Source: JAWXCM01 sp034408745
GTDB lineage: Bacteria; Acidobacteriota; Terriglobia; Bryobacterales; Bryobacteraceae
Reading direction: 5' to 3'
Assembly: GCA_034408745.1 (NCBI GenBank)
Contig: JAWXCM010000170.1
Coordinates: forward strand, 1-7,941
DNA length: 7,941 bases
The notes beneath the pieces were generated by a model, which was not told the origin of the DNA, ran no database searches, and was given only the letters and a program-made list of their open reading frames with translations. Position numbers and translations under genes: made by a program. Positions 1 to 5,461 of this stretch are shown piece after piece. The stretch's first letter is position 1; each line of letters starts with the position of its first letter.

Positions 1-126
1 ACCGGAGTTGGAGCAGCCCATCTGCCGTTCAGGGCTATCGCCAGACGACTAACAGTATATGAATCAACAGGTTAGACATTTTGCGACAGAAACTAGCTAA
101 ATCCGGCCATGCGAATTGCAGTCGTC

Positions 127-136
127 TCTGATCTGA
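127..136 (+). repeat. 5-bp tandem duplication TCTGA x2
   Basis: TCTGA at 127-131 is followed directly by TCTGA at 132-136. Removing one copy restores the phosphoesterase metal motif SDIHGN in frame with ATG 109, so the duplication is an inactivating lesion inside the gene. Confidence 0.85.
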
Positions 137-272
137 CATCCACGGCAATCGAACCGCGCTCGAAGCGGTGCTGACGGATTTACGGCAGACCTCGCCTGAC
201 CTGATCTTCCACGGCGGGGACCTCGTTGGAAGCGGTTCAAACTCGGCTGACGTCGTCGACCACATCCGTGAC

Positions 273-282
273 CTTGGCTTGG
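273..282 (+). repeat. 5-bp tandem duplication CTTGG x2
   Basis: CTTGG at 273-277 is repeated at 278-282. Removing one copy joins DLG to WPGVAGNSDE in one frame. This is the second 5-bp tandem duplication in the same broken phosphoesterase. Confidence 0.85.
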
Positions 283-1052
283 GTGGCCCGGCGTGGCTGG
301 AAACAGCGATGAAATGCTCGCGACACCCTCAACTTTCGAGAATTTTACACGTGAACTACCCGGACTGGACAACCTGTGGGCCACAGTTCGAGAAATGTCG
401 GCATTCGAACGCGCGGTGCTGGGACACGAAAGACTCGAATGGTTGCGCAATTTACCAGTGGTCCAAGTTCACGGCTCCATGGCCCTCGTTCCGCCAGTCC
501 GAACAGCCCCTGGAAATCGCCGATAGCGGCGGCAGCATACCAGGAGTTGGAATCGGTCTATGGACCACTCGGCCAACCGGTCGCGGTCTATGCGCATATT
601 CACTGCCCCTGCGTGCGAAATCTCCCAGGCAGATGCATCATCAAACACGGGCAGCGTGAGCCTTTCTTACGATGGCGACCGACGCGCATCATACCTGGTG
701 TTAGATGGTTCAGCTCCCACAATCGTCGCGTTGAATACGATGTAGAGCGTGAAATGAAAGCGCTCTCAGCCTGCGGCTTGCCGCATGCAGAATGGATTGC
801 GAAGACACTTGACTCCGCATCACCCCAGATGCCGTAGGAGCAAGATTTGGCTGTCTGCGCGGTCCTGACCTGGATAGAACCCGCAAAGTCGCGCAGGGTC
901 CGGGAGACTGGAACCAAGCGAGGCGTCGTACCAGCGGAACGTCAGGTCAGGGCGACCGCTTGCGGTGGTAGCTCGCCGGACACCGGGCCATACTTTTTCC
1001 CCCTTGTGCCGTTTTGCGCGAGCTATCCGGCAGATTGGCTCCTCAGCCTCCA

Positions 1053-1081
1053 TTGCATGCCGTCAATCTGGGTTGTATACT
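1053..1081 (+). promoter_or_regulatory. Probable promoter of the ArsR cassette
   Basis: TATACT at 1076-1081 is a good -10 hexamer. TTGCAT at 1053-1058, 17 bases upstream, is a weak -35 (only TTG matches). Transcription from this -10 would begin at about 1088-1089, on the start codon of the repressor gene. There is no Shine-Dalgarno sequence before that codon. The rest of 838-1052 holds no convincing gene; it has a 9-bp inverted repeat (864-872 with 943-951) and a weak CCGG hairpin (976-986) followed by five T's. Confidence 0.5.
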
Positions 1082-1100
1082 GAACCACATGGTTCAGTAT
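1077..1100. promoter_or_regulatory. Palindromic operator across the ArsR start codon
   Basis: ATACTGAACC at 1077-1086 and GGTTCAGTAT at 1091-1100 form a perfect 10-bp inverted repeat with spacer ACAT. It overlaps the -10 hexamer on one side and the ATG at 1089 on the other. ArsR-family dimers bind such dyads in their own promoters, so the inference is that the repressor encoded here blocks RNA polymerase at its own start site. Confidence 0.85.
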
Positions 1101-1442
1101 TCCCAATCCCGCTTTGATGCCTCGTTCGGCGCGCTCTCGGACGCCACCCGACGTGGCGTTCTGGAGCAGCTCGGGCGCGCAGACGCTTCGATCACGGACC
1201 TTGCCAAGAAGTTCCACATGACCCTCACGGGCATGAAGAAGCATGTAGGCGTCCTGGAGCAGGCGGGGCTCGTCACCACGGAGAAGGGCGGGCGCGTGCG
1301 GACCTGCAAGTTCGGGCTGCGCGGACTGGAAGAAGAGGCGGCATGGATCGAGGGGTATCGCCAGCTCTGGGCCGCTCGCTTCGACGAGTTGGACATTGTT
1401 GTCGAGGAATTGAAACGGAAGGAGAAAGCAAAATGGACGTAA
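1089..1442 (+). CDS. ArsR-family winged-helix transcriptional repressor
   Basis: A 117-residue DNA-binding protein, probably the autorepressor of this cassette. LSDATRRGVLEQL (17-29) is the usual ArsR N-terminal helix. ITDLAKKF (35-42) and TLTGMKKHVGVLEQAGLV (45-62) form the helix-turn-helix, followed by the wing TTEKGGRVRTCKFGL (63-77) and a long C-terminal helix with WIEGYRQLWAARFDELD. There is one cysteine (C73) and no CxC metal site, so it is not a classical arsenic or metal sensor. It belongs with the non-metal ArsR proteins commonly encoded before AHSA1-domain genes. ATG 1089 is preferred over the in-frame upstream start at 1014 because the family homology begins there and the operator and -10 lie right at it. 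With no Shine-Dalgarno, translation is probably leaderless. It overlaps the next gene by 10 bases. Confidence 0.93.
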   Translation: MVQYSQSRFDASFGALSDATRRGVLEQLGRADASITDLAKKFHMTLTGMKKHVGVLEQAGLVTTEKGGRVRTCKFGLRGLEEEAAWIEGYRQLWAARFDELDIVVEELKRKEKAKWT

Positions 1443-1942
1443 GAAGAGAGAGTGAGGCCACCCCCACGAAGAACCGCACGGGGGTGGAGCGGAAGTCCGA
1501 GCTCGAACTCGTCGTCACACGCACCGTAAACGCGCCTGCGCGCCTCGTGTTCGAGGCGTGGACCAGGGCAGAACTATTCAGGAGGTGGTGGGTACCAAAA
1601 TCGTATGGGCTGACCCTGCTTTCCTGCGAAATGGATGTTCGCGTTGGGGGGCAGTATCGTTTGGTGTTTCGCCACGAAGATTCGACGATGGAGTTCTTCG
1701 GCACGTACCTCGAAGTGACACCGCACTCACGCCTCGTTTGGACCAATGAGGAAGGAGACAACGGCAAGACCATCACCACGGTGACCTTCGAGGAAAACGA
1801 CGGCAAGACGTTGTTGGTCGTGCACGATCTCTATCCCTCGAAAGAAGCGCTTGACTCCGGATCGACGGGCGGGATGCCCGAGGCGCTCGACCAACTTGAC
1901 GAGCTTCTCGTCAGCCTGGGATCAAGCTCGGCGACAAAATGA
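1433..1942 (+). CDS. SRPBCC / AHSA1-domain protein (START-like fold)
   Basis: A 169-residue cytoplasmic protein of the AHSA1 (activator of Hsp90 ATPase homologue 1-like) branch of the SRPBCC superfamily, which forms a hydrophobic ligand-binding cavity. Its ligand is unknown. The signature is VVTRTVNAPARLVFEAWT (27-44) followed by AELFRRWWVPKSYG (46-59), then MDVRVGGQYRLVF, a beta-rich middle with FGTYLEVTPHSRLVWT, and a C-terminal helix EALDQLDELLVSL. Residues 1-23 are a charged extension outside the domain. ATG 1433 is chosen because AAGGAG at 1419-1424 lies 8 bases upstream, although the frame is open to 1343. It overlaps the ArsR gene by 10 bases and the next gene by four (ATGA), so all three are probably one transcript under the ArsR operator. 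Confidence 0.92.
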   Translation: MDVRRESEATPTKNRTGVERKSELELVVTRTVNAPARLVFEAWTRAELFRRWWVPKSYGLTLLSCEMDVRVGGQYRLVFRHEDSTMEFFGTYLEVTPHSRLVWTNEEGDNGKTITTVTFEENDGKTLLVVHDLYPSKEALDSGSTGGMPEALDQLDELLVSLGSSSATK

Positions 1943-2418
1943 CGCGGTCAACCGAGCAATCAACGAAGCGCGTGGCTGGCCGCGAGGGCAAGACCCCGGC
2001 GAAGCTGCTGGTCGCGATGACTGGCAAGGCAAGCGCCGCGAAGACCGCACAAGGTGCCGAACCCGTGTTCGCGTACATTGCTAGCTTGCCGCAGCCGCAG
2101 CGCGGCATCGCCGAGCGCATCGATGCCGTGGCGGCCAAAAGTTTGCCGGACATCCAGCGAGCGGTGAAGTGGGGCATGGCGTATTACGGGGTCGACGGGG
2201 GCTGGTGCTTCTCTTCCGGTGCCTTCGTCGGCCATGTGAAACTGATGTTCATACGCGGCACGGAGATCAAGCCGGAACCGCCTGTGACGCCGATCGGGAT
2301 GGGCAAATCCACCCGCGGAGTCGAGTTAGCATCGGTTGACGATTTCGACGAGCGCCAATTGGCGTCGTGGATGAAGCAGGCCGCCACCATGCCCTTCGTC
2401 GGGGGAAAGAAGCGATGA
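1939..2418 (+). CDS. DUF1801-domain protein
   Basis: A 159-residue protein of the DUF1801 (YdhG-like) family, biochemical role unknown. The domain begins at about residue 43: VFAYIASLPQPQRGIAERID, then LPDIQRAVKWGMAYYG with the typical invariant KWG motif, GHVKLMFIRG, and the C-terminal stretch VELASVDDFDERQLASWMKQA. Residues 1-42 are a Lys/Ala/Thr-rich, probably disordered leader. The start overlaps the upstream stop as ATGA at 1939-1942 with no strong ribosome-binding site of its own, so expression probably depends on translational coupling. DUF1801 genes often travel with ArsR and AHSA1 genes, which fits this cassette. Confidence 0.9.
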   Translation: MTRSTEQSTKRVAGREGKTPAKLLVAMTGKASAAKTAQGAEPVFAYIASLPQPQRGIAERIDAVAAKSLPDIQRAVKWGMAYYGVDGGWCFSSGAFVGHVKLMFIRGTEIKPEPPVTPIGMGKSTRGVELASVDDFDERQLASWMKQAATMPFVGGKKR

Positions 2419-2474
2419 CGACGCCGTGGCGCAGCGTTCAGGACGCCGAGAAGGCCAACGAGACCGTGGCGTGA
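2415..2474 (+). CDS. 19-codon ORF overlapping the DUF1801 stop
   Basis: ATG 2415 overlaps the TGA of the DUF1801 gene (ATGA 2415-2418), and the frame runs to TGA at 2472-2474, encoding MTTPWRSVQDAEKANETVA. The overlap repeats the junction style used earlier in the cassette, so this may be the truncated start of a fourth cassette gene or a short coupled peptide. I recognise no family, and chance cannot be excluded at this length. Confidence 0.25.
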   Translation: MTTPWRSVQDAEKANETVA

Positions 2475-2700
2475 CAAGCGTTGCCATGCCGCTTAGCAGG
2501 GGGTCGCGTATCCAAACACAGAAAAACTGGCCTCGGCGCACGGCATCCAAACTGTTCGCGGCGAAATGGCGCGAGCTGAATTGCGGGCACTGAGACTTCG
2601 GCACTCGCGACAAATTGTGCCGATCAAAACGTGCACGGAAATTGCGGGAGAGCCATTTCTTGCCGAGCGCCGACGCACTGAGACGAACCCGGCCCGCTGA
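2475..2700 (+). other. Unassigned spacer with an open, startless frame
   Basis: No complete gene seen. The plus frame 2497-2700 is open with protein-like composition (for example EKLASAHGIQTVRGEMARAE, about 2521-2580), but it lacks a good start and matches no family I know. It is in the same frame as the barrel fragment downstream, separated only by the TGA at 2698-2700. It could be a relic or chance. A weak AAGCG/CGCTT pairing lies just after the 19-codon ORF (2476-2494). Confidence 0.35.
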
Positions 2701-2907
2701 GAGACGCCAGCAACAGTTGGGGCATTGATCGTGTTCAGATCAGATGGTCCCATACCGTACCTCAGAGGCAAGACCGCTGCCGATTTTCCTGTCGGCAGCC
2801 GGGAGGCCCAACTCGCCAACGGCTACAATCAGGCGTTCGGGCTGCTGGACCGCAATAACAACGGGCAGGGGCGGATCATTCAGCTCGCCATCCGGCTCTA
2901 CTGGTAA
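2701..2907 (+). pseudogene. C-terminal fragment of an outer-membrane beta-barrel (TonB-receptor-like)
   Basis: About 68 codons without a credible start (TTG 2725 is the first candidate and has no ribosome-binding site). The sequence includes PIPYLRGKTAADFP, QLANGYNQAFGLLDRNNNGQ and the ending GRIIQLAIRLYW. An alternating hydrophobic last strand ending in an aromatic residue is the usual signal for outer-membrane barrel insertion, and RIIQ(F/L)xLR endings are common in large TonB-dependent, Oar-like receptors of Acidobacteria. The family call rests on this tail and its context, so it is moderate. The expected several hundred upstream residues are absent. It is followed after 10 bases by a secreted polysaccharide-type protein, the usual pairing of receptor and hydrolase. 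Confidence 0.5.
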
Positions 2908-2911
2908 GGAG
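2906..2911 (+). promoter_or_regulatory. Ribosome-binding site AAGGAG for GTG 2918
   Basis: AAGGAG overlaps the TAA of the barrel fragment (2905-2907) and lies six bases before GTG 2918. It marks 2918 as the intended start of the pectate-lyase-like gene, although that codon is now out of frame with the body. Confidence 0.7.
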
Positions 2912-2917
2912 AGATCA

Positions 2918-3014
2918 GTGCACAGATTCGTCGTGCTGGGCGCTTATTGCCTCGGCAAGCGTCTTTGCTCAGGACACGCGTTTCCCGAACGACCCAGCCA
3001 TTGCGGACGTCACA
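2918..3014 (+). pseudogene. Signal-peptide portion of the pectate-lyase-like gene, frameshifted
   Basis: From GTG 2918 the frame reads MHRFVVL. Shifting one base at the G run 2938-2940 continues as ALIASASVFAQDTRFPNDP, then runs straight into the body at 3015. Together this is a normal Sec signal peptide: basic start, hydrophobic core, and a VFA|Q-type cleavage site. One extra G in CTGGGCG is the simplest explanation. With the base removed the protein would be about 605 residues and exported. Confidence 0.75.
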
Positions 3015-4736
3015 GTGCCTCCTTACGGCGCGAAGGCCGACGGCGTCACCGACGATACCGCTGCCATCCAGCGGGCGCTCGATCAGAACATCGGCGGGAT
3101 CGTGTACCTGCCGAAAGGCCGCTACAAGATTACCGACCGCCTCAGTTGGCCGACCCCGCAGCGGGACATTACGCTCTGGGGCGAGAGTATGGCGGAAACA
3201 GTGCTGGTCCTCGGCGACGAAACCGCCGGCTACTCGGATCCTGCGAAACCTAAAGCCATGATCTGGACCGGAGTGAAGCCCGCGCAGCGATTCAAGAATT
3301 ACATCCGCAACCTCACCCTCGACACCGGCAAGGACAACCCCGGCGCCATCGGCGTCCAGTTCATCGCGAATAACTCAGGGGCGATCCGCGATGTCATCAT
3401 TCGCGCCGGTTCCGCGGGAGGCCCCATCGGCCTCGACCTGGGATACACGGATGAGCAGGGTCCCTGCCTGGTCAGGAATGTGACGGTGATCGGCTTTGAC
3501 GTGGGGGTCAGCGCGCGGACCTCCGTGGACAGCATTACCATTGAGGGGCTTCACCTGGAGCGACAACGCCAGTACGGGCTGGTAAACTCCGGCCAGGTGA
3601 TCAGCATTCGCAGCCTGACAAGCCGGAATTCGGTGACTGCGATTCAGAACTCCGGAACAGCACTGCTGACACTGATCGACTCCACACTCACCGGTATCGA
3701 CACAGGCGCCGCCCCGGCCATCGTCAACAGTAAGCCCGCCGCCCTCCTCGTCAGGAACACAACCACGCCGGGCTATGAACATGCGATCCACAACGACAGC
3801 GGCAGCGGGGAAAGTGCGGCGGGACCGATGGTTCAGGAGTTCACAGCATACCCTGTTCTCAGCCTGTTTCCGTCCGCAACCAGGACCCTTGGCTTGCCGA
3901 TTCAGGAGCCGCCCGGCGTTTCCTGGGGCGACCCCGCGGACTGGGTGAGTGTCACCGCATTCGGCGCCACGCCCGACGACAAATCCTTCGACAGCACCGA
4001 AGCGTTCCAGAAGGCAATCGATTCAGGAGCAGCGACCGTGTTTGTACCAAAGGGCACGTTCTACATCCAGTCAGCCGTGCACCTCCGCGGGAAACTGGAG
4101 CGCATCATCGGGCTCGGGCAGAGGGCGGAGGTGAGAGGCGCGGGCAAGTTGCACGTGGACGATGGGGATCCTCCCGGCGTGACCGTCGAAGCAATCGCGG
4201 GAACCGGGAGCGGCGTCGTACACAACTCCAGCCGGACCCTGGTGCTCCGCGATATGGCGCTGCAGGCCCTCGGCGGATCCGGTATCTATGAGAACACCGG
4301 GGGAGGCGATCTCTTTCTGGAGGACGTCGTCGGTCAAAGGTGGCGCTTCGCCAACGGTCAGCACGTCTGGGCGCGTCAGCTCAACACCGAGGCTGCCGAT
4401 ACCAGGATCGTCAACGACGGCGGCACGCTGTGGATTCTCGGCTTGAAGTGCGAGCGCGGCAGCACGCTCATCCACACAAAGAATGGCGGCAGGACGGAGT
4501 TGCTCGGCGGCTTCGTCTACACGACGACGATCCCGGGCGAGACTCCGATGTTCGTCACCGAAGATTCCTCTGTGTCCCTGACGATCCGCGAGACGTCCTT
4601 CCGCAACCCGCCCGCACCATTCAACCCTGTGGTCCTGGAGCGCCGCGGCGACGAAGTCCGGCAGTTGCGGAAGGAGACCACGCCCACCGTAACGGGGGGA
4701 AGTTTGCTGAACCTCTACGTCGGCGCGCCCGACTGA
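3015..4736 (+). CDS. Pectate-lyase superfamily (GH55-like) double right-handed beta-helix protein
   Basis: The body is 573 residues. VPPYGAKADGVTDDTAAIQ (1-19) with IVYLPKGRYKI (29-39) is the Pectate_lyase_3 N-terminal signature. A second copy begins at about residue 310, WVSVTAFGATPDD followed by STEAFQKAID and TVFVPKGTFYI. Two such modules in tandem are the arrangement of GH55 beta-1,3-glucanases, in which two beta-helices pack side by side. Between and after them lie rung-like repeats (for example NVTVIGFDVGV). The family includes extracellular polysaccharide lyases, hydrolases and non-catalytic proteins; I cannot identify catalytic residues, so the substrate is unassigned. GTG 3015 is only the first in-frame start and lacks a ribosome-binding site. 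The genuine start is probably GTG 2918, cut off by a one-base shift, so as written the product would lack its signal peptide. A hairpin follows the stop by six bases. Confidence 0.88.
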   Translation: MPPYGAKADGVTDDTAAIQRALDQNIGGIVYLPKGRYKITDRLSWPTPQRDITLWGESMAETVLVLGDETAGYSDPAKPKAMIWTGVKPAQRFKNYIRNLTLDTGKDNPGAIGVQFIANNSGAIRDVIIRAGSAGGPIGLDLGYTDEQGPCLVRNVTVIGFDVGVSARTSVDSITIEGLHLERQRQYGLVNSGQVISIRSLTSRNSVTAIQNSGTALLTLIDSTLTGIDTGAAPAIVNSKPAALLVRNTTTPGYEHAIHNDSGSGESAAGPMVQEFTAYPVLSLFPSATRTLGLPIQEPPGVSWGDPADWVSVTAFGATPDDKSFDSTEAFQKAIDSGAATVFVPKGTFYIQSAVHLRGKLERIIGLGQRAEVRGAGKLHVDDGDPPGVTVEAIAGTGSGVVHNSSRTLVLRDMALQALGGSGIYENTGGGDLFLEDVVGQRWRFANGQHVWARQLNTEAADTRIVNDGGTLWILGLKCERGSTLIHTKNGGRTELLGGFVYTTTIPGETPMFVTEDSSVSLTIRETSFRNPPAPFNPVVLERRGDEVRQLRKETTPTVTGGSLLNLYVGAPD

Positions 4737-4742
4737 AGTTTC

Positions 4743-4759
4743 CCGGACGTAGCGTCCGG
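4743..4759 (+). terminator. Hairpin after the pectate-lyase-like gene
   Basis: CCGGACG (4743-4749), loop TAG, CGTCCGG (4753-4759) form a perfect 7-bp stem six bases after the stop codon. There is no T run after it, so it is at best a weak intrinsic terminator or an RNA-stabilising structure. Confidence 0.35.
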
Positions 4760-4782
4760 ACGAGATCCTGTCCGCTTGTTCG

Positions 4783-4974
4783 GAAACCCGGCAGATCCAT
4801 CTGCGCCAATCTCCCTCGGGAACGCGCGAGATTCAAGTTGTGGTCGGGCATCTCGGGAGTTTGCTCAAGTCCGACGATCGTGGCATGAATTTGACCAACG
4901 TCATACGGCCTAAACGGGCCTAAACGAACCGGCGAGCGCTTTGCAGGCACTCGTTGGCACTCTGCAAGTAGAGC
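4783..4974 (-). pseudogene. Possible relic of an unidentified protein gene
   Basis: On the minus strand an open stretch of about 64 codons reads like real protein: RLGPFRPYDVGQIHATIVGL, then LEQTPEMPDHNLNLARSRGR and LAQMDLPGF. It has no clear start, and its frame runs on into the antisense of the neighbouring gene, so only this part is credible. HATIVGLE followed by a basic NLNLARSRGR segment recalls small conserved proteins with a 2'-5' RNA ligase-like look, but I cannot assign a family. The alternative is a fortuitous antisense frame. Confidence 0.3.
4907..4926. repeat. 10-bp tandem repeat GGCCTAAACG x2
   Basis: Exact copies lie at 4907-4916 and 4917-4926. In the minus-strand relic they encode the RLGPFRP region. 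Ten is not a multiple of three, so a recent duplication would itself shift the frame. Confidence 0.85.
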
Positions 4975-5134
4975 CGTCGAGACGTGTCCAAACTGGGGGC
5001 CTGGTGTGGACGATGATCGGCACTCCACGCCTGTCTTGTTGAAGACCCTCCGCGACAGGCTTCGTCAGATCGCGATCACGGGGGTATTGGGGCGCAGCGC
5101 ATCACGTTTTGTCCTATAAAACTTTTAGCAGAGG

Positions 5135-5153
5135 AGTACACTGGCAGTACAAT
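5135..5153 (+). promoter_or_regulatory. Candidate promoter and operator of the toxin-antitoxin pair
   Basis: AGTACA occurs at 5135-5140 and 5146-5151, 11 bases apart (one helical turn), giving two GTAC palindromes. ACTG-G-CAGT at 5140-5148 is a small dyad between them. TACAAT at 5148-5153 is a reasonable -10, but no convincing -35 is visible. TacAT-type complexes autoregulate through short palindromes upstream of the antitoxin gene, so this is the most likely operator. The antitoxin start is set by GGGAG at 5161-5165. Confidence 0.42.
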
Positions 5154-5170
5154 AGAAGGTGGGAGAAACC

Positions 5171-5461
5171 ATGGCCCTTTCGACGCCGGACCAATCACGC
5201 GATCGCCGCTTCCAACTGCGCGCCACCGTCTCGGAAGAGACGTTGATCAAGATTGCCGCCGAACGGCAAGGGATCAGCGTCACGGAGTTCATCATGCGTA
5301 GCGCCTGTGAAAAGGCCGAGCAAACCCTCGCCGATCAAACCCGGTTCGTCCTCGACGAAAAGCAGTGGAAAGCCTTCATGTCGGCTTTAGACCGGCCAGC
5401 GAAGGATAAACCTCGGTTGCGCCAGCTATTTACGGAGCCGCATGTGGCAAGACGCAGATAA
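5171..5461 (+). CDS. DUF1778 (TacA-type) ribbon-helix-helix antitoxin
   Basis: A 96-residue antitoxin that would bind and inhibit the adjacent acetyltransferase toxin and repress the operon. Residues 14-20 (FQLRATV) are the DNA-contacting beta strand. SEETLIKIAAERQGISVTEF (21-40) and IMRSACEKAEQ (41-51) are the two helices of the ribbon-helix-helix dimer fold. LDEKQWKAFMSALDRPAK (61-78) with LRQLF near 83-87 is the typical C-terminal toxin-wrapping segment. ATG 5171 is preferred to the in-frame GTG at 5159 because GGGAG (5161-5165) is correctly spaced for 5171 and the family homology starts there. The stop TAA overlaps the toxin ATG by one base. All parts are present, so it looks functional. 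Confidence 0.93.
   Translation: MALSTPDQSRDRRFQLRATVSEETLIKIAAERQGISVTEFIMRSACEKAEQTLADQTRFVLDEKQWKAFMSALDRPAKDKPRLRQLFTEPHVARRR

Larger units (their letters stand above)
109..837 (+). pseudogene. Calcineurin-like metallophosphoesterase (YfcE-type), frameshifted
   Basis: The family hydrolyses phosphodiesters or phosphomonoesters with a dinuclear metal centre; the substrate here is unknown. Reading across three frames gives one continuous protein of about 240 residues with the family motifs in order: SDIHGN after ATG 109, HGGDLVGSG near 210-235, GNSDE at 299-313, VHGS near 467-478, and AHIHCP (usual form GHxH) near 592-609. It ends in the same frame at the stop at 835-837. Five lesions explain the breaks: tandem duplication of TCTGA (127-136), tandem duplication of CTTGG (273-282), loss of one base at 491/492 (VHASP becomes VP), an extra A in 643-645 (INTGS), and loss of one base at about 724 (IRRVEY). 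They sum to +9, so the first and last frames agree. There is no clear ribosome-binding site before ATG 109. The motif order makes the family call firm; the two 5-bp duplications argue for real decay rather than base-calling error. Confidence 0.86.
4737..5170. other. 434-base gene-poor interval
   Basis: It begins with the terminator-like hairpin and ends with the promoter and operator region of the toxin-antitoxin pair. The middle contains a possible minus-strand gene relic (4783-4974) and a 10-bp tandem repeat. I see no tRNA-like fold and no complete gene; 4975-5100 is unassigned. Confidence 0.5.

Noticed and set aside
820..1053. Minus-strand ORF in the gap before the ArsR gene
   Set aside because: No recognisable domain, it runs antisense into the phosphoesterase relic, and it has no ribosome-binding site.
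1014..1088. Upstream in-frame start for the ArsR protein
   Set aside because: The extra 25 residues are unlike ArsR N-termini, and the -10 and operator lie after this start, so a transcript from that promoter would not contain it.
1273..1806. 177-codon minus-strand ORF opposite the ArsR and AHSA1 genes
   Set aside because: Ser/Arg/Val-rich antisense shadow of two genes with strong family signatures; no recognisable domain.
2493..2819. 108-codon minus-strand ORF between the DUF1801 gene and the barrel fragment
   Set aside because: It overlaps the barrel fragment in antisense, and its composition (Ser/Arg/Ala-rich) gives no family hint.
3375..3791. 138-codon minus-strand ORF inside the beta-helix gene
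   Set aside because: Complementary frame of a clearly coding region, no motif or start signal; the same holds for the 134-codon frame at 4071-4475.
5101..5130. TATAAA at 5115-5120 as the antitoxin -10
   Set aside because: No matching -35 at 16-18 bases upstream; TACAAT at 5148-5153, overlapping the repeat, is at least as good, so neither is firm.
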